The notes: generated from the letters alone by a model not told the origin. A stretch of 13,570 nucleotides of DNA from DATKSS01 sp035468355 (GCA_035468355.1 DATITA010000148.1:1-13570), one strand, 5' to 3'. Shown: positions 1 through 8,242, counted from the first letter of the stretch. Program-made: numbers and translations.

Positions 1-1
1 G

Positions 2-79
2 CTGACCATCCCGGACGAGCAACTCGACGAAGGCCTGGACATCCTGGGCGCGGCGGTCGGAGAAGTCGCGGCCGGGTAA
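2..79 (+). CDS. C-terminal tail of a probable class III (GABA/aspartate-type) aminotransferase, 5' end outside the window
   Basis: The frame is open from the left edge to a TAA at 77-79 and gives 25 residues, containing LTIPDEQLDEGLDIL and ending GEVAAG. A PDEQLDEGLDIL-like string close to the C-terminus is typical of class III PLP-dependent aminotransferases such as 4-aminobutyrate aminotransferases; the catalytic lysine and PLP site lie outside the window. The stop is 25 bp before the aldehyde dehydrogenase start on the same strand, so the two are probably cotranscribed. In a polyamine pathway this enzyme would transaminate GABA to succinate semialdehyde or act on the diamine itself. The identification rests on a short tail plus context, so the substrate is inference. 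Confidence 0.55.
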   Translation: MTIPDEQLDEGLDILGAAVGEVAAG

Positions 80-104
80 ACACCGTGAGGGTAAGGAGGG
101 AGCC

Positions 105-1547
105 ATGAGCACGACACCGCGACGCCACGAGATGTTCATCGACGGCAAGTGGACGCCGGGCGAAGGGTCCGAGCAAGAGATCACCAACCCCGCCACCGGC
201 AAGGTCATCGCCCACGTGCCCAAGGGCACGGAGCACGACGTCGATCGCGCGGTCGCCGCGGCCCGCAAGGCGTACGACGAAGTGTGGTTCGACAGCACTC
301 CGCGAGATCGCAGCGAACGCCTCATCAAGCTCGCCGAGGCCATTGAGGCCAACGGCGACGAGCTCGCCGGCATCGAGTCGCAGAACGTGGGCAAGCCGCT
401 CGCCCCGACCAAGTCCGAGGAGATCCCTCCGATCGCCGACTGCTTCCGCTTCTTCGCGGGGGCCGCGCGCCTGCTCGAAGGGAGGGCTGCCGGCGAGTAC
501 ATGTCAGGCTTCACGAGCATCGTGCGGCGCGAGTCTCTGGGCGTCGTCGGGTCGATCGCCCCCTGGAACTACCCGCTGATGATGGCCGCCTGGAAGGTGG
601 CGCCGGCCCTCGCGGCCGGCAACACCGTCGTCCTGAAGCCTTCCGAATGGACACCGCTCACGGCGCTCCGGTTCGCCGAGCTCGCCGCCGACATCCTGCC
701 GCCCGGAGTGCTCAACGTCATCACGGGCGATGGCGAGCCGGTAGGCGCAGGCCTGGTCCGACACCCGGGCGTGGCGATGGTCTCGTTGACCGGCGACGTG
801 GCGACCGGGAAGGAGGTCGCGCGCGCGGCAGCGGCCACGCTCAAGCGCGTGCACCTGGAGCTGGGCGGCAAGGCGCCCGTTGTTGTGTTCGACGACGCCG
901 ACCTCGACAAGGTCGTCGAATGGATCAAGATCGGCGGCTTCTTCAACGCCGGCCAGGACTGCACGGCCGCCACCCGCGTCATCGCCGGGCCGAAGATCTA
1001 CGACAACCTGATGGCTGATCTGGTGCCGGCCATCAGCGGCCTCAAAGTGGGCGACCCCATGGCGGAAGACACGGAGATGGGCCCGCTGGTTTCCGAGGAG
1101 CAAGCCGAGCGCGTGTCAGGTTTCGTGGACCGCGCACGCAAGGCTGGAGCCGAGGTGCTGACCGGCGGCGCGCGGATCAAGAAAGCGGGGTCGTGGTACG
1201 AGCCCACCGTCGTGGTGCCTTCCGGTCCTGACGCCGAGATTGTGAACCGCGAGGTTTTCGGCCCGGTGGTCACCGTGCAGCGCTTCAGCGACGAAGACCA
1301 GGCGTTGCAGTGGGCCAACGGCGTCGACTACGGCCTTGCCGCCTCCGTCTGGACGCGCGACGTCGGCCGTGCGCTGCGCATGGCGCGCCGGCTTCAGTTC
1401 GGGACCGTCTGGATCAACACACACATCCCGCTTGTCAACGAGATGCCGCACGGCGGTTACAAGCAGAGTGGCTATGGCAAGGACATGTCGATGTACTCCC
1501 TCGAGGAGTACACGCAGATCAAGCATGTGATGGCGTCCCTGGACTGA
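105..1547 (+). CDS. NAD-dependent aldehyde dehydrogenase, probable gamma-aminobutyraldehyde dehydrogenase
   Basis: This 480-residue protein is full length for the aldehyde dehydrogenase superfamily. Visible landmarks are the oxyanion-hole Asn155 in APWNYP, the NAD-binding Lys178 in VLKPSEWTP, the general base Glu252 in LELGGKAP, and the nucleophile Cys286 in FFNAGQDCTAATR. FFNAGQDCTA and VSLTGDVATG resemble the PatD/YdcW aminobutyraldehyde dehydrogenase and betaine aldehyde dehydrogenase branch. It should act in the cytoplasm, oxidising 4-aminobutanal (or a related amino-aldehyde from polyamine oxidation) to GABA with NAD. The ATG start is set by a strong Shine-Dalgarno AAGGAGGG at 93-100. 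It lies between an aminotransferase tail and potA, which favours a polyamine substrate; betaine aldehyde or a gamma-glutamyl derivative (PuuC-type) are alternatives. Confidence 0.85.
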   Translation: MSTTPRRHEMFIDGKWTPGEGSEQEITNPATGKVIAHVPKGTEHDVDRAVAAARKAYDEVWFDSTPRDRSERLIKLAEAIEANGDELAGIESQNVGKPLAPTKSEEIPPIADCFRFFAGAARLLEGRAAGEYMSGFTSIVRRESLGVVGSIAPWNYPLMMAAWKVAPALAAGNTVVLKPSEWTPLTALRFAELAADILPPGVLNVITGDGEPVGAGLVRHPGVAMVSLTGDVATGKEVARAAAATLKRVHLELGGKAPVVVFDDADLDKVVEWIKIGGFFNAGQDCTAATRVIAGPKIYDNLMADLVPAISGLKVGDPMAEDTEMGPLVSEEQAERVSGFVDRARKAGAEVLTGGARIKKAGSWYEPTVVVPSGPDAEIVNREVFGPVVTVQRFSDEDQALQWANGVDYGLAASVWTRDVGRALRMARRLQFGTVWINTHIPLVNEMPHGGYKQSGYGKDMSMYSLEEYTQIKHVMASLD

Positions 1548-1549
1548 GG

Positions 1550-2578
1550 TTGGCGGCCACGGCAACCGAAAGCAAGCCGGCCCTCAGGCTGCTGGGCGTC
1601 CGGAAGAACTACGGGCAGGTGGTCGCGGTCGCGGGGGTGGACCTCACCATCGTCGAGGGTGAGTTCTTCACCCTCCTCGGCCCTTCGGGATCGGGCAAGA
1701 CCACCCTGCTGCGCATGATCGCGGGCTTCGAGAGGCCCGACTCGGGCAGGATCGAGCTCGGCGGGCGCGACGTGACCTCGATGCCGCCGCACATGCGCGA
1801 CACCAACACAGTGTTCCAGGACTACGCGCTCTTCCCGCACATGACCGTCGGAGAGAACATCGGCTACGGCTTGCGCATCAAGCGCGTGCCGGGCGCGGCG
1901 CGTAAGCAGCGCGTCCAGCGCGCGCTGGAGATGGTCAGGCTCTCCGGTCTCGAGAACCGCAAGCCCAACCAACTCTCGGGCGGCCAGCGTCAACGGGTCG
2001 CGCTCGCCCGTGCCGTCATTAACGAGCCCGAGGTGCTGCTGCTCGACGAGCCCCTGGGCGCCCTGGACCTCAAGCTGCGCCAGGAGATGCAGATTGAGCT
2101 GAAGCAAATCCAGAAGGAGGTCGGCATCACCTTCATCTACGTGACGCACGACCAGGAGGAGGCGCTCACGATGAGCGACCGCATGGCGGTGATGTCGAAC
2201 GGGCGGATCGAGCAGATCGGCTCACCGGTCGACGTGTATGAGCGCCCCGCGACCGAGTTCGTGGCCGGCTTCATCGGGATCTCGAACGTGCTCTCACGCG
2301 AGGGGGTGCGCTTCGTGGTGCGCCCGGAGAAGATCCGGATCCTTTCCGAAAGCGATCGGGCCGACCCCGACATGACAGAGGAGCAGGGGACGGTCGAAGA
2401 GGTCGTCTATGTCGGAATGTCGACCCGGTACGTGGTCCGGCTGGCCCGGGGCGAGCAGCTGGTCGCGGTACGCCAGAATATGGACGCCCCCGGCGACGCC
2501 CAGGACCTCCACGGCCGGGCGGTGAGGCTGGCCTGGAGCAAAGACCATACGTTCGTGCTCGAGAGCAAGGAGAGGTAG
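1550..2578 (+). CDS. potA: Polyamine ABC transporter ATPase, PotA type
   Basis: This 342-residue ABC ATPase has Walker A GPSGSGKTT (44-52), Q-loop Gln90 in VFQDYALFPHMTV, signature LSGGQ (142-146), Walker B VLLLDE (162-167), D-loop GALD and switch His200 in VTHDQEEAL. A short TOBE-like C-terminal domain follows from about residue 240 and includes VRPEKIRI. This is the PotA/CysA-type subfamily that powers uptake of spermidine or putrescine. It is slightly short compared with about 370 residues for PotA. I chose TTG at 1550, two bases after the dehydrogenase stop. The frame is open further upstream inside that gene, but homology begins near residue 10, and no good Shine-Dalgarno site precedes the TTG, so translational coupling is likely. 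potD follows after 7 bp. Confidence 0.85.
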   Translation: MAATATESKPALRLLGVRKNYGQVVAVAGVDLTIVEGEFFTLLGPSGSGKTTLLRMIAGFERPDSGRIELGGRDVTSMPPHMRDTNTVFQDYALFPHMTVGENIGYGLRIKRVPGAARKQRVQRALEMVRLSGLENRKPNQLSGGQRQRVALARAVINEPEVLLLDEPLGALDLKLRQEMQIELKQIQKEVGITFIYVTHDQEEALTMSDRMAVMSNGRIEQIGSPVDVYERPATEFVAGFIGISNVLSREGVRFVVRPEKIRILSESDRADPDMTEEQGTVEEVVYVGMSTRYVVRLARGEQLVAVRQNMDAPGDAQDLHGRAVRLAWSKDHTFVLESKER

Positions 2579-2585
2579 GAACACA

Positions 2586-3788
2586 ATGACTTCAGCAGAA
2601 GGGCGGAAGAGGTTTTGGCGACTCGCATGCCTGAGCGCGGCAGTCGTCGTGGCCATCACCGCGTGCGGTTCAAGTAACACGCCGACGGCGTCGACCCAGG
2701 CGCAGCCACCAACAGCGACCATGAAGCCGCCGACATCGGTGGGCGCGGGCGAGGGCCAGCTAAACCTGGTCCTGTGGGACGGATATGCGGACAAATCGTG
2801 GGCCGATCCGTTCACGACCGCAACCGGCTGCAAGCTCAACCTGCACCCGGCGGGCTCGTCCGACGAGATGGTCAGCCTGATGAAAGATGGTGGCGGCGGA
2901 CAGTGGGACATGGTCTCCGCCTCGGGCGACGCCGACCTGCGGCTCATCTATGGCGGCGACGTCAAGCCCATGAGCACGGACCTCATCCCGGACTGGAAGA
3001 ACTTCCAGTCCTACTTCCAGTCACCGCCCTACAACACCATCAGCGGCGTCCACTACGGCATCTCCCTCCAGTGGGGGCCCAACACTCTGCTGTACAGCAC
3101 CAAAAAGTTTCCGACCGCGCCGACCAGCTGGGGCGTCATCTACGACAAGGCCAACCAGGGCCTGGTGACTGTGCCCGACAACCCGATCCAGATTGCGGAC
3201 GCGGCCCTTTATCTGAGCAAGACCCAGCCGAGCCTGGGGATCAGCGATCCGTACGAGCTGACGCAGAAGCAGTTCGACGCGACAGTCGCGCTGCTCAAGC
3301 AGCAGCAGCCGCTGATCAAGCACTACTGGGCTCTCGCCACCGACGAGATCAGCCTGTTCCAGAACGGCGACGTCACGGTCGGCGCCGCATGGCCGTACCA
3401 GACCATCCAGCTCAAGCAGAATGGCGGCCCCTTCGCGGACACCATCCCGCAGGAGGGCGCCACCGGGTGGGCGGACACCTGGATGCTAGCGACCAAGGCC
3501 GCTCACCCCAACTGCGCCTACAAGTGGGTCCAGTGGGTGAGCACCGCGAAGGTCCAGGCGGAGCAGGCCCTGTCGTTCGGAGAGACGCCGGTCAACAGCA
3601 AGGCGTGCGCCGAGATGGACGCCCTGCAGGCAGGCCAATGCCACCAGTACCACGCCGACGAGACGGGCGCCTCGTACTTCAGCACCATCAAGTTCTGGAA
3701 GACACCGCTTTCGACCTGCGACGACGGCAGCCAGAAATGCATCCCGTACGACCAGTGGGTCTCGGCCTGGACCTCGATCAAGGGCTAG
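2586..3788 (+). CDS. potD: Polyamine-binding lipoprotein of the ABC importer, PotD type
   Basis: This 400-residue exported substrate-binding protein has a positively charged N-terminus, a hydrophobic stretch (about 14-25) and the lipobox ITAC with lipidated Cys27. A Ser/Thr/Pro-rich linker runs to about residue 56. The mature fold begins at LNLVLWDGYAD (59-69), a PotD-like first strand. The segment EGATGWADTW (290-299) matches the place where PotD uses a Trp and an Asp to bind the amine groups. Six further Cys (82, 310, 341, 352, 378, 385) could form disulfides outside the cell. ATG 2586 is preceded by AGGTAGGA. The order A-D-B-C differs from the E. coli potABCD order. The exact ligand (putrescine, spermidine, or another cationic amine) cannot be read from sequence alone. 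Confidence 0.85.
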   Translation: MTSAEGRKRFWRLACLSAAVVVAITACGSSNTPTASTQAQPPTATMKPPTSVGAGEGQLNLVLWDGYADKSWADPFTTATGCKLNLHPAGSSDEMVSLMKDGGGGQWDMVSASGDADLRLIYGGDVKPMSTDLIPDWKNFQSYFQSPPYNTISGVHYGISLQWGPNTLLYSTKKFPTAPTSWGVIYDKANQGLVTVPDNPIQIADAALYLSKTQPSLGISDPYELTQKQFDATVALLKQQQPLIKHYWALATDEISLFQNGDVTVGAAWPYQTIQLKQNGGPFADTIPQEGATGWADTWMLATKAAHPNCAYKWVQWVSTAKVQAEQALSFGETPVNSKACAEMDALQAGQCHQYHADETGASYFSTIKFWKTPLSTCDDGSQKCIPYDQWVSAWTSIKG

Positions 3789-3795
3789 GGACCGC

Positions 3796-4710
3796 GTGTC
3801 GGTAAAGGCGGCGAGGCGGCCCCCCTCGAAGGGAGGAGGGGCCGCCCCCTTCCAGGCGCTGTTCTGGCGCCTGCCATGGCTGCGTCCGGTCCTCCTGCTG
3901 ACTCCGCCGCTCGGCTGGTTCGTGTTCGTCTACCTGGCGGCGCTCGTCCTGCTCCTGATCACTGCCTTCTGGACCATCGATCCATTCACGACGCAAGTCG
4001 TGCAGTCCTGGAACCTCGATAACTTCCGGATCATCCTGAACGACTCCACGTACTGGAGGATCATCGGTCGCACGGTACTCATCGCGGCGCTGGTCACGCT
4101 GACCGATGCCGCCCTCGCCTTCCCGTTCGCTTACTTCATGGCGCGCGTCGCGTCGCGCCGGATTCAGACCATCATGTTCGCGGCTGTCTTGCTGCCCCTG
4201 TGGGCGAGCTATCTGGCCCGCGTCTACGCGTGGATCCTCATCCTCAACCACGACGGCGTGCTCAACTGGAGCCTCCAGAAAGTCGGCCTACCGGCGGCCA
4301 ACATCGGCTACACCAACGTCGCGATGTGGCTGGTGTTCTCGTACATCTGGCTGCCATTCATGGTCATCCCGGTCTATACCGCGCTGGAACGCATGCCCGA
4401 ATCGCTGCTCGAGGCGGCGGCCGACCTGGGCGCGCGCAGGTGGCGCACGGTGCGTGACGTGGTCCTGCCCCTGGTGCTGCCCGGCGTCGTCGCCGGCTCG
4501 ATCTTCACCTTTTCGCTGACGCTGGGCGACTTCATAACGCCGATCCTGATCGGCGGGGCGAGCTCCAACTTCATCGGCAACGTCGTCTACGCGAACATCG
4601 GCATCGCCAACAACGTGCCCTTCGCAGCGGCCCTCACCATGGTGCCGGTGGCAGTCATGACCGTCTACCTGACCGTCGCGCAGCGACTCGGCGCTTTCGA
4701 GGCGCTCTAG
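3796..4710 (+). CDS. potB: Polyamine ABC transporter permease, PotB type
   Basis: This 304-residue integral membrane protein has about six hydrophobic segments (near 32-58, 92-116, 126-150, 176-196, 228-254 and 276-294). The cytoplasmic EAA loop that docks on the ATPase is clear: EAAADLGARRWRTVRDVVLP from residue 206. It belongs to the BPD_transp_1 permease family and, with PotC, forms the transmembrane channel. The start is GTG at 3796, 7 bp after the potD stop; a weak purine run (GGGCTAGGGA) lies upstream, overlapping that stop. The N-terminus carries a basic, Gly-rich tail of about 20 residues. The TAG stop at 4708-4710 shares its final G with the potC GTG start, so translation of the two permeases is probably coupled. 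Confidence 0.85.
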   Translation: MSVKAARRPPSKGGGAAPFQALFWRLPWLRPVLLLTPPLGWFVFVYLAALVLLLITAFWTIDPFTTQVVQSWNLDNFRIILNDSTYWRIIGRTVLIAALVTLTDAALAFPFAYFMARVASRRIQTIMFAAVLLPLWASYLARVYAWILILNHDGVLNWSLQKVGLPAANIGYTNVAMWLVFSYIWLPFMVIPVYTALERMPESLLEAAADLGARRWRTVRDVVLPLVLPGVVAGSIFTFSLTLGDFITPILIGGASSNFIGNVVYANIGIANNVPFAAALTMVPVAVMTVYLTVAQRLGAFEAL

Positions 4711-5513
4711 TGGACCGTACCTGGACGAGGCTCGGGCTATGGGTCTGGTCCGCGCTGATCCTAGTCTTTCTCTTCTTCCCGATCCTGCTGATCTTCTTCT
4801 ATGCGTTCAACAGCTCGAACATCGAGAGCTGGCCCATCCCCGGTCTCACGCTGAAGTGGTTCACCGCGACCTGGAATGACGAAAACGTGCGCACCGCCCT
4901 TGGGCTGTCACTTCAGGTCGGCCTCGTGGCGACCGCGATCGCCCTCATCCTCGGGTCGTGCGCGGCCTTTGCGATCCACCGGACCTCTTTTTTCGGGCGC
5001 GAGGCGGTGAGCCTCCTCTTCATACTCCCGCTCGCCTTGCCTGGCATCATCACCGGCATCGCGCTGAACTCATTCTTCAGCTTCAGCGGCATCTCGCTTT
5101 CGACCTGGACGATCGTGATCGGCCACACAACTTTCTGCATCGTCGTCGTCTACAACAACGTGATCGCGCGCCTGCGGCGCACCCAGGGCTCGCTCGTCGA
5201 GGCCGCGATGGACCTGGGCGCCAATGGCTTTCAGACCTTTCGCGACATCACGCTTCCGCTGATCTCTACGTCGGTGGTGGCCGGGTGCATGCTCGCCTTC
5301 GCGCTGTCATTCGACGAGGTGATCGTCACGACGTTCACCGCGGGCGCCCAGTCCACGTTGCCGATCTGGATCTTCGGCCAGATCCGCCATGGCGTGCTGC
5401 TGCCGGAAGTAAACGTGGTCGTCTCGTTCGTGATCCTGGTTACGATCATCCCGGTCGTGGTCGCCGCGCGCCTCACGGGCGGCGGCGCGGCGCGCGTGCC
5501 CGCCGCCCGCTAG
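4710..5513 (+). CDS. potC: Polyamine ABC transporter permease, PotC type
   Basis: This 267-residue permease is the partner of PotB. It has hydrophobic segments near residues 9-32, 66-90, 99-125, 131-150, 186-205 and 235-254, and an EAA loop EAAMDLGANGFQTFRDITLP beginning at residue 164. FDEVIVTTF (201-209) after the EAA region is a typical PotC feature. Start is GTG 4710, overlapping the potB stop by one base, so it depends on reinitiation or coupling. Its own stop is 3 bp from the stop of a convergent small membrane-protein gene, and I see no intrinsic terminator between them. It completes a full A-D-B-C importer. Confidence 0.85.
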   Translation: MDRTWTRLGLWVWSALILVFLFFPILLIFFYAFNSSNIESWPIPGLTLKWFTATWNDENVRTALGLSLQVGLVATAIALILGSCAAFAIHRTSFFGREAVSLLFILPLALPGIITGIALNSFFSFSGISLSTWTIVIGHTTFCIVVVYNNVIARLRRTQGSLVEAAMDLGANGFQTFRDITLPLISTSVVAGCMLAFALSFDEVIVTTFTAGAQSTLPIWIFGQIRHGVLLPEVNVVVSFVILVTIIPVVVAARLTGGGAARVPAAR

Positions 5514-5516
5514 TTG

Positions 5517-5810
5517 CTAGTGGATGAACTGGGGAATCACGACTGCGGCCGCCCAGAGAGCCAACCCGACGGCGATCAACCCGACCTTCTTGTAATTCCA
5601 GCCGACTGCGGCGAGCACAAAGGCGACGAAAGCGAGGAGCAGTAGGATCACACTCAGGTTCAAGTGCCCTAGACGTCCATCGATCAGCAGCGAAAGCACC
5701 CACGCGGCCAGGCCGATAGCGATGAGATCCGCCTTCTGCCAGCTCAAGCCGATCGCAGCGACAATAAATACGATGAGGGCAATGATCTGCAGAATTTCAG
5801 TCAAGTTCAT
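5517..5810 (-). CDS. Small four-helix membrane protein with an internal duplication, function unknown
   Basis: With the ATG at 5808-5810 this is a 97-residue protein, almost entirely hydrophobic, with four predicted membrane helices. It is made of two copies of one unit: residues 2-43 and 51-92 align without gaps with 18 identities in 42 positions. Each copy starts NL, carries AAxG at the end of its first helix, a short Lys-containing turn, then LIAxGLAxW. This supports a real protein, since both copies are kept in frame. An in-frame GTG at 5825 would add five residues, but homology between the copies begins just after the ATG. No Shine-Dalgarno site precedes either; GACAAT (complement of 5818-5823) lies 7 nt before the ATG and may be a -10 box. 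It is antisense to the pot cluster, and I do not recognise a named family. Confidence 0.75.
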   Translation of the reverse strand: MNLTEILQIIALIVFIVAAIGLSWQKADLIAIGLAAWVLSLLIDGRLGHLNLSVILLLLAFVAFVLAAVGWNYKKVGLIAVGLALWAAAVVIPQFIH

Positions 5811-5828
5811 GCGCTCTATTGTCACCTA

Positions 5829-7274
5829 GTGTCGAGAGAACGCACGGGCGAACTTAACGTCGTTGGGAACGCTCTCCAGCCCGGCGCGCAGCGCAGCTGG
5901 TGGCTGCGCGAGGCGCTGGCCCGCGAGGATCATGGCGCCGCGCCGCCCCTGGCCGGAGACGTGACTGCCGACGTGGCCATCGTCGGGGGCGGTTTCACGG
6001 GGCTCTGGACGGCATATTTCCTGACCGAGGCCAACCCGGGCCTGGGCGTGGCCGTCATCGAGCAGGACATCTGCGGCGGAGGCCCCAGCGGCCGCAACGG
6101 AGGCTTTGCCAGCGGCTGGTGGGACGAGCTGCACGGCCTGGTCACCCTGTACGGCGCCGAAGGCGCTGTCAAGGCGTGCCGCGCGATCTCCGACAGCATC
6201 ACGGCGATCGGCGAGTTCTGCCACCGCAACGGAGTCGACGCCTGGTTCAAGAAGGCCGGGTACATGTACGCGGTGACCGCCCCCGCCCACGAGCTGACGT
6301 GCAGGGCCATGGTCGATCTGGCCCGCGAGGTCGGCGCACCAGACGAGCTGCGCGAGCTCACCCGCGAAGAGGTCCGCGGCCGCTGTGCGTCGCCGGCGTT
6401 CATGGCAGGAGCTTTCATGCGCGACGGCGCATCGGTCCAGCCCGGCTTTCTGGTGCGTGGCCTCAGGCGCGTGCTCGTGGAGCGCGGCGTCCGGATCTAC
6501 GAGGGCACCACCGTCACCGGGTTGAAGGCAGGCCCTCCCGCTATCCTCACGACGCCGGGCGGCAGCCTGCGTGCCGGGAACGTCGTGCTGGCGCTGAACG
6601 CATGGGCGACCGGGTGGCCGCAGCTGAGCCGGCGGTTGGTGGCGTGGAGCTCGTACATCGTGCTCACCGCCCCCGCTCCGGAGCGCCTGGCCGAGATCGG
6701 ATGGACCGCCGGCGAGCTCATCTCCGACTTTCGCACGTCGCTGCGGTACTTCAGGACCACCGCAGACGGCAGGATCGCGTTTGGGGGCGGCGGCGGGCGC
6801 GCGCGCCGCACGATCGACGACGCCTTCACCCACGACAAGCGAGCCGTCGAGCAGGCCGCCGAGGGTTTCCGGCTCATGTTCCCGGCGTTCGCGGACGTGC
6901 CGATCGAAGACGGCTGGGGCGGCCCGATCGACGTCTCACCAACCCATCTCCCCGCGTTCGGCACGCTCGAGCCGGGCAACGTTTTCTACGCCATCGGCTA
7001 CACGGGCAACGGAGTCGCGCCATCCCACCTCGCCGGCCAGGTGCTGGCCGATCTGGCGACCCGGCGCGATACCGACGTGGTGAGGCTGCCGATGGTCAAC
7101 CCGCGGCCGCGCCTGTTCCCTCCGCAGCCCTTCCGGTCCTGGGGCGCCGCGGTGGTGAGGCAGGCCATGATCGCCAAGGAGACGGCGGAGGAGGAGGGCC
7201 GCAAGCCCGGCCTGCTGGTTGATCAGCTGGCCCGAATGCCGCGGCGGATGGGCTACCTGTTAGGCCCGGACTAG
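5829..7274 (+). CDS. FAD-dependent amine oxidoreductase, PuuB/OrdL-like (DAO family)
   Basis: This 481-residue protein has an N-terminal FAD Rossmann motif VAIVGGGFTGLWTAYFL (49-65; GGGFTG 53-58), followed by Glu78 for the FAD ribose and the PSGRNGG loop (86-92), a hallmark of gamma-glutamylputrescine oxidase and OrdL-type members of the DAO family. Near the C-terminus GYTGNGVAPSHLAGQ completes the FAD site. It should oxidise an amine to an imine or aldehyde with release of ammonia and peroxide, feeding the aldehyde dehydrogenase encoded upstream. The start is GTG 5829 with no Shine-Dalgarno site; TATTGT at 5817-5822 lies 6 nt upstream, so it may be leaderless with its own promoter. The frame is open further upstream but lacks other start codons. 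Its 3' end overlaps the convergent methyltransferase gene by 15 bp. Whether it takes free or glutamylated putrescine is unknown; no glutamylputrescine synthetase is in the window. Confidence 0.8.
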   Translation: MSRERTGELNVVGNALQPGAQRSWWLREALAREDHGAAPPLAGDVTADVAIVGGGFTGLWTAYFLTEANPGLGVAVIEQDICGGGPSGRNGGFASGWWDELHGLVTLYGAEGAVKACRAISDSITAIGEFCHRNGVDAWFKKAGYMYAVTAPAHELTCRAMVDLAREVGAPDELRELTREEVRGRCASPAFMAGAFMRDGASVQPGFLVRGLRRVLVERGVRIYEGTTVTGLKAGPPAILTTPGGSLRAGNVVLALNAWATGWPQLSRRLVAWSSYIVLTAPAPERLAEIGWTAGELISDFRTSLRYFRTTADGRIAFGGGGGRARRTIDDAFTHDKRAVEQAAEGFRLMFPAFADVPIEDGWGGPIDVSPTHLPAFGTLEPGNVFYAIGYTGNGVAPSHLAGQVLADLATRRDTDVVRLPMVNPRPRLFPPQPFRSWGAAVVRQAMIAKETAEEEGRKPGLLVDQLARMPRRMGYLLGPD

Positions 7275-8018
7275 ATCTCCCAGCAGGTGAACGCCCCATT
7301 CCTTGGGCATGAGGCGTTCCGAGAGCACCGAGGCTCTGAACATCAAGCCGTTGAGCGCGAGGTAGGTGGGGTCGGGCACGACGCGGAGTTGGGCCACCTC
7401 CAACTCGCACCGGCCCGCCTGGTCGCGCAGCGCATTGACGGTGTTGGCCCTGTACTGGACCGGGAAGGTGTCGGCCTCCTGCCGCCCGTAAAACCTGGGC
7501 ACCAGGCGCCGCTGCAGCCGGGGCAGCGCCTTGCCCAGCCGGTTGAGCCACATCAGCGGGTTGCGCAGGTTGGGGGTCAACAACAGGAGGTGGCCGCCCG
7601 GCCGCAGCACCCTGCGCACCTCGCGCAGCATCGTCTCGGGCTCCTTGAGGTGCTCCATCACCCAGACGCACACGACCAGGTCGAACGACGCGTCGGCGAA
7701 GGGCAGCCTCTCGCCGACTCCCCTCACCACGGGCATGCCCGGCGCCCGGTGCTCGGACAGCGAGGGCAAGTCAGGGTCGAGGCCGGTGACCAGCTTGACG
7801 TCCCGCCAGATCAACTCGACGACTCCACCGCGCCCGCAGCCCAGGTCCAGGACCTGGCTGTGTGGGGTCAGCCTGGCCCTGACGAGGGCCTCGAGCTGGT
7901 CCCCGCTCGAGCGCCATCCGGGCCGCATGTCCCGGTAGCGCGCGCGATAGGAGTTCTGGAGCGTGAGGGGAAGGAGCGCCTGCTGAGCAGGCTGATCCCC
8001 CGCGTGCGCGATGCCCAT
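7260..8018 (-). CDS. Class I SAM-dependent methyltransferase (Methyltransf_11 type), substrate unknown
   Basis: This 252-residue protein has SAM-binding motif I VLDLGCGRGG (56-65), the acidic residue after strand 2 in GLDPD (79-83), LPFADASFDLVV (105-116) and MEHL (121-124), and LRPGGHLLLLTPN (138-150). That is the standard order for UbiE/COQ5-like methyltransferases. The C-terminal 100 residues are rich in Arg and Leu and give no clear substrate signature. Start is ATG at 8018, without a Shine-Dalgarno site; CAGAAT lies 9 nt upstream on this strand, so a leaderless transcript is possible. Its last 15 bp overlap the end of the oxidoreductase gene in convergent orientation. Related proteins modify small molecules, lipids or sugars; the neighbourhood does not decide between these. 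Confidence 0.75.
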   Translation of the reverse strand: MGIAHAGDQPAQQALLPLTLQNSYRARYRDMRPGWRSSGDQLEALVRARLTPHSQVLDLGCGRGGVVELIWRDVKLVTGLDPDLPSLSEHRAPGMPVVRGVGERLPFADASFDLVVCVWVMEHLKEPETMLREVRRVLRPGGHLLLLTPNLRNPLMWLNRLGKALPRLQRRLVPRFYGRQEADTFPVQYRANTVNALRDQAGRCELEVAQLRVVPDPTYLALNGLMFRASVLSERLMPKEWGVHLLGDLVRA

Positions 8019-8242
8019 GCACCGGGCATTCTGACCTCAGAGCTGCCGGGCCGCAACCCGCGAGCTGACCGCACGGGGTCGTGGTCCGCGCGGCGAGGTT
8101 CACGCGCCCCGGGCACTGGCCGTCGTCGAGCACCCGCGGGCGGACAAGGGACGAGCGCGACCCCGAGCCGCGGCCCATCCGAAAGCCGCTTAAGGGTTGC
8201 TGCCCGGCCGCCTTTCAGCCGCGACCTTTCGCGGCCGGACGG
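8019..8242. other. Intergenic region between methyltransferase and arsM, with inverted repeats
   Basis: I see no gene here. It lies upstream of the methyltransferase start and downstream of the arsM stop (both minus strand). It holds a hairpin of six base pairs, GCCGCG at 8218-8223 and CGCGGC at 8230-8235 with a 6-nt loop, just after the arsM stop. It lacks a following U-tract, so it is at best a weak terminator or an mRNA 3'-end stabiliser. One arm of a longer-range inverted repeat that spans the arsM 3' end also lies here. Confidence 0.5.

Noticed and set aside
504..1103. Minus-strand open frame of about 199 codons inside the aldehyde dehydrogenase
   Set aside because: Composition is typical of an antisense shadow, with no ribosome-binding site or recognisable motif, and the plus-strand enzyme is complete.
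1310..1549. Extension of the potA frame upstream into the aldehyde dehydrogenase gene
   Set aside because: The extra 80 codons encode Arg-rich shadow sequence of the dehydrogenase. ABC ATPase homology begins just after TTG 1550.
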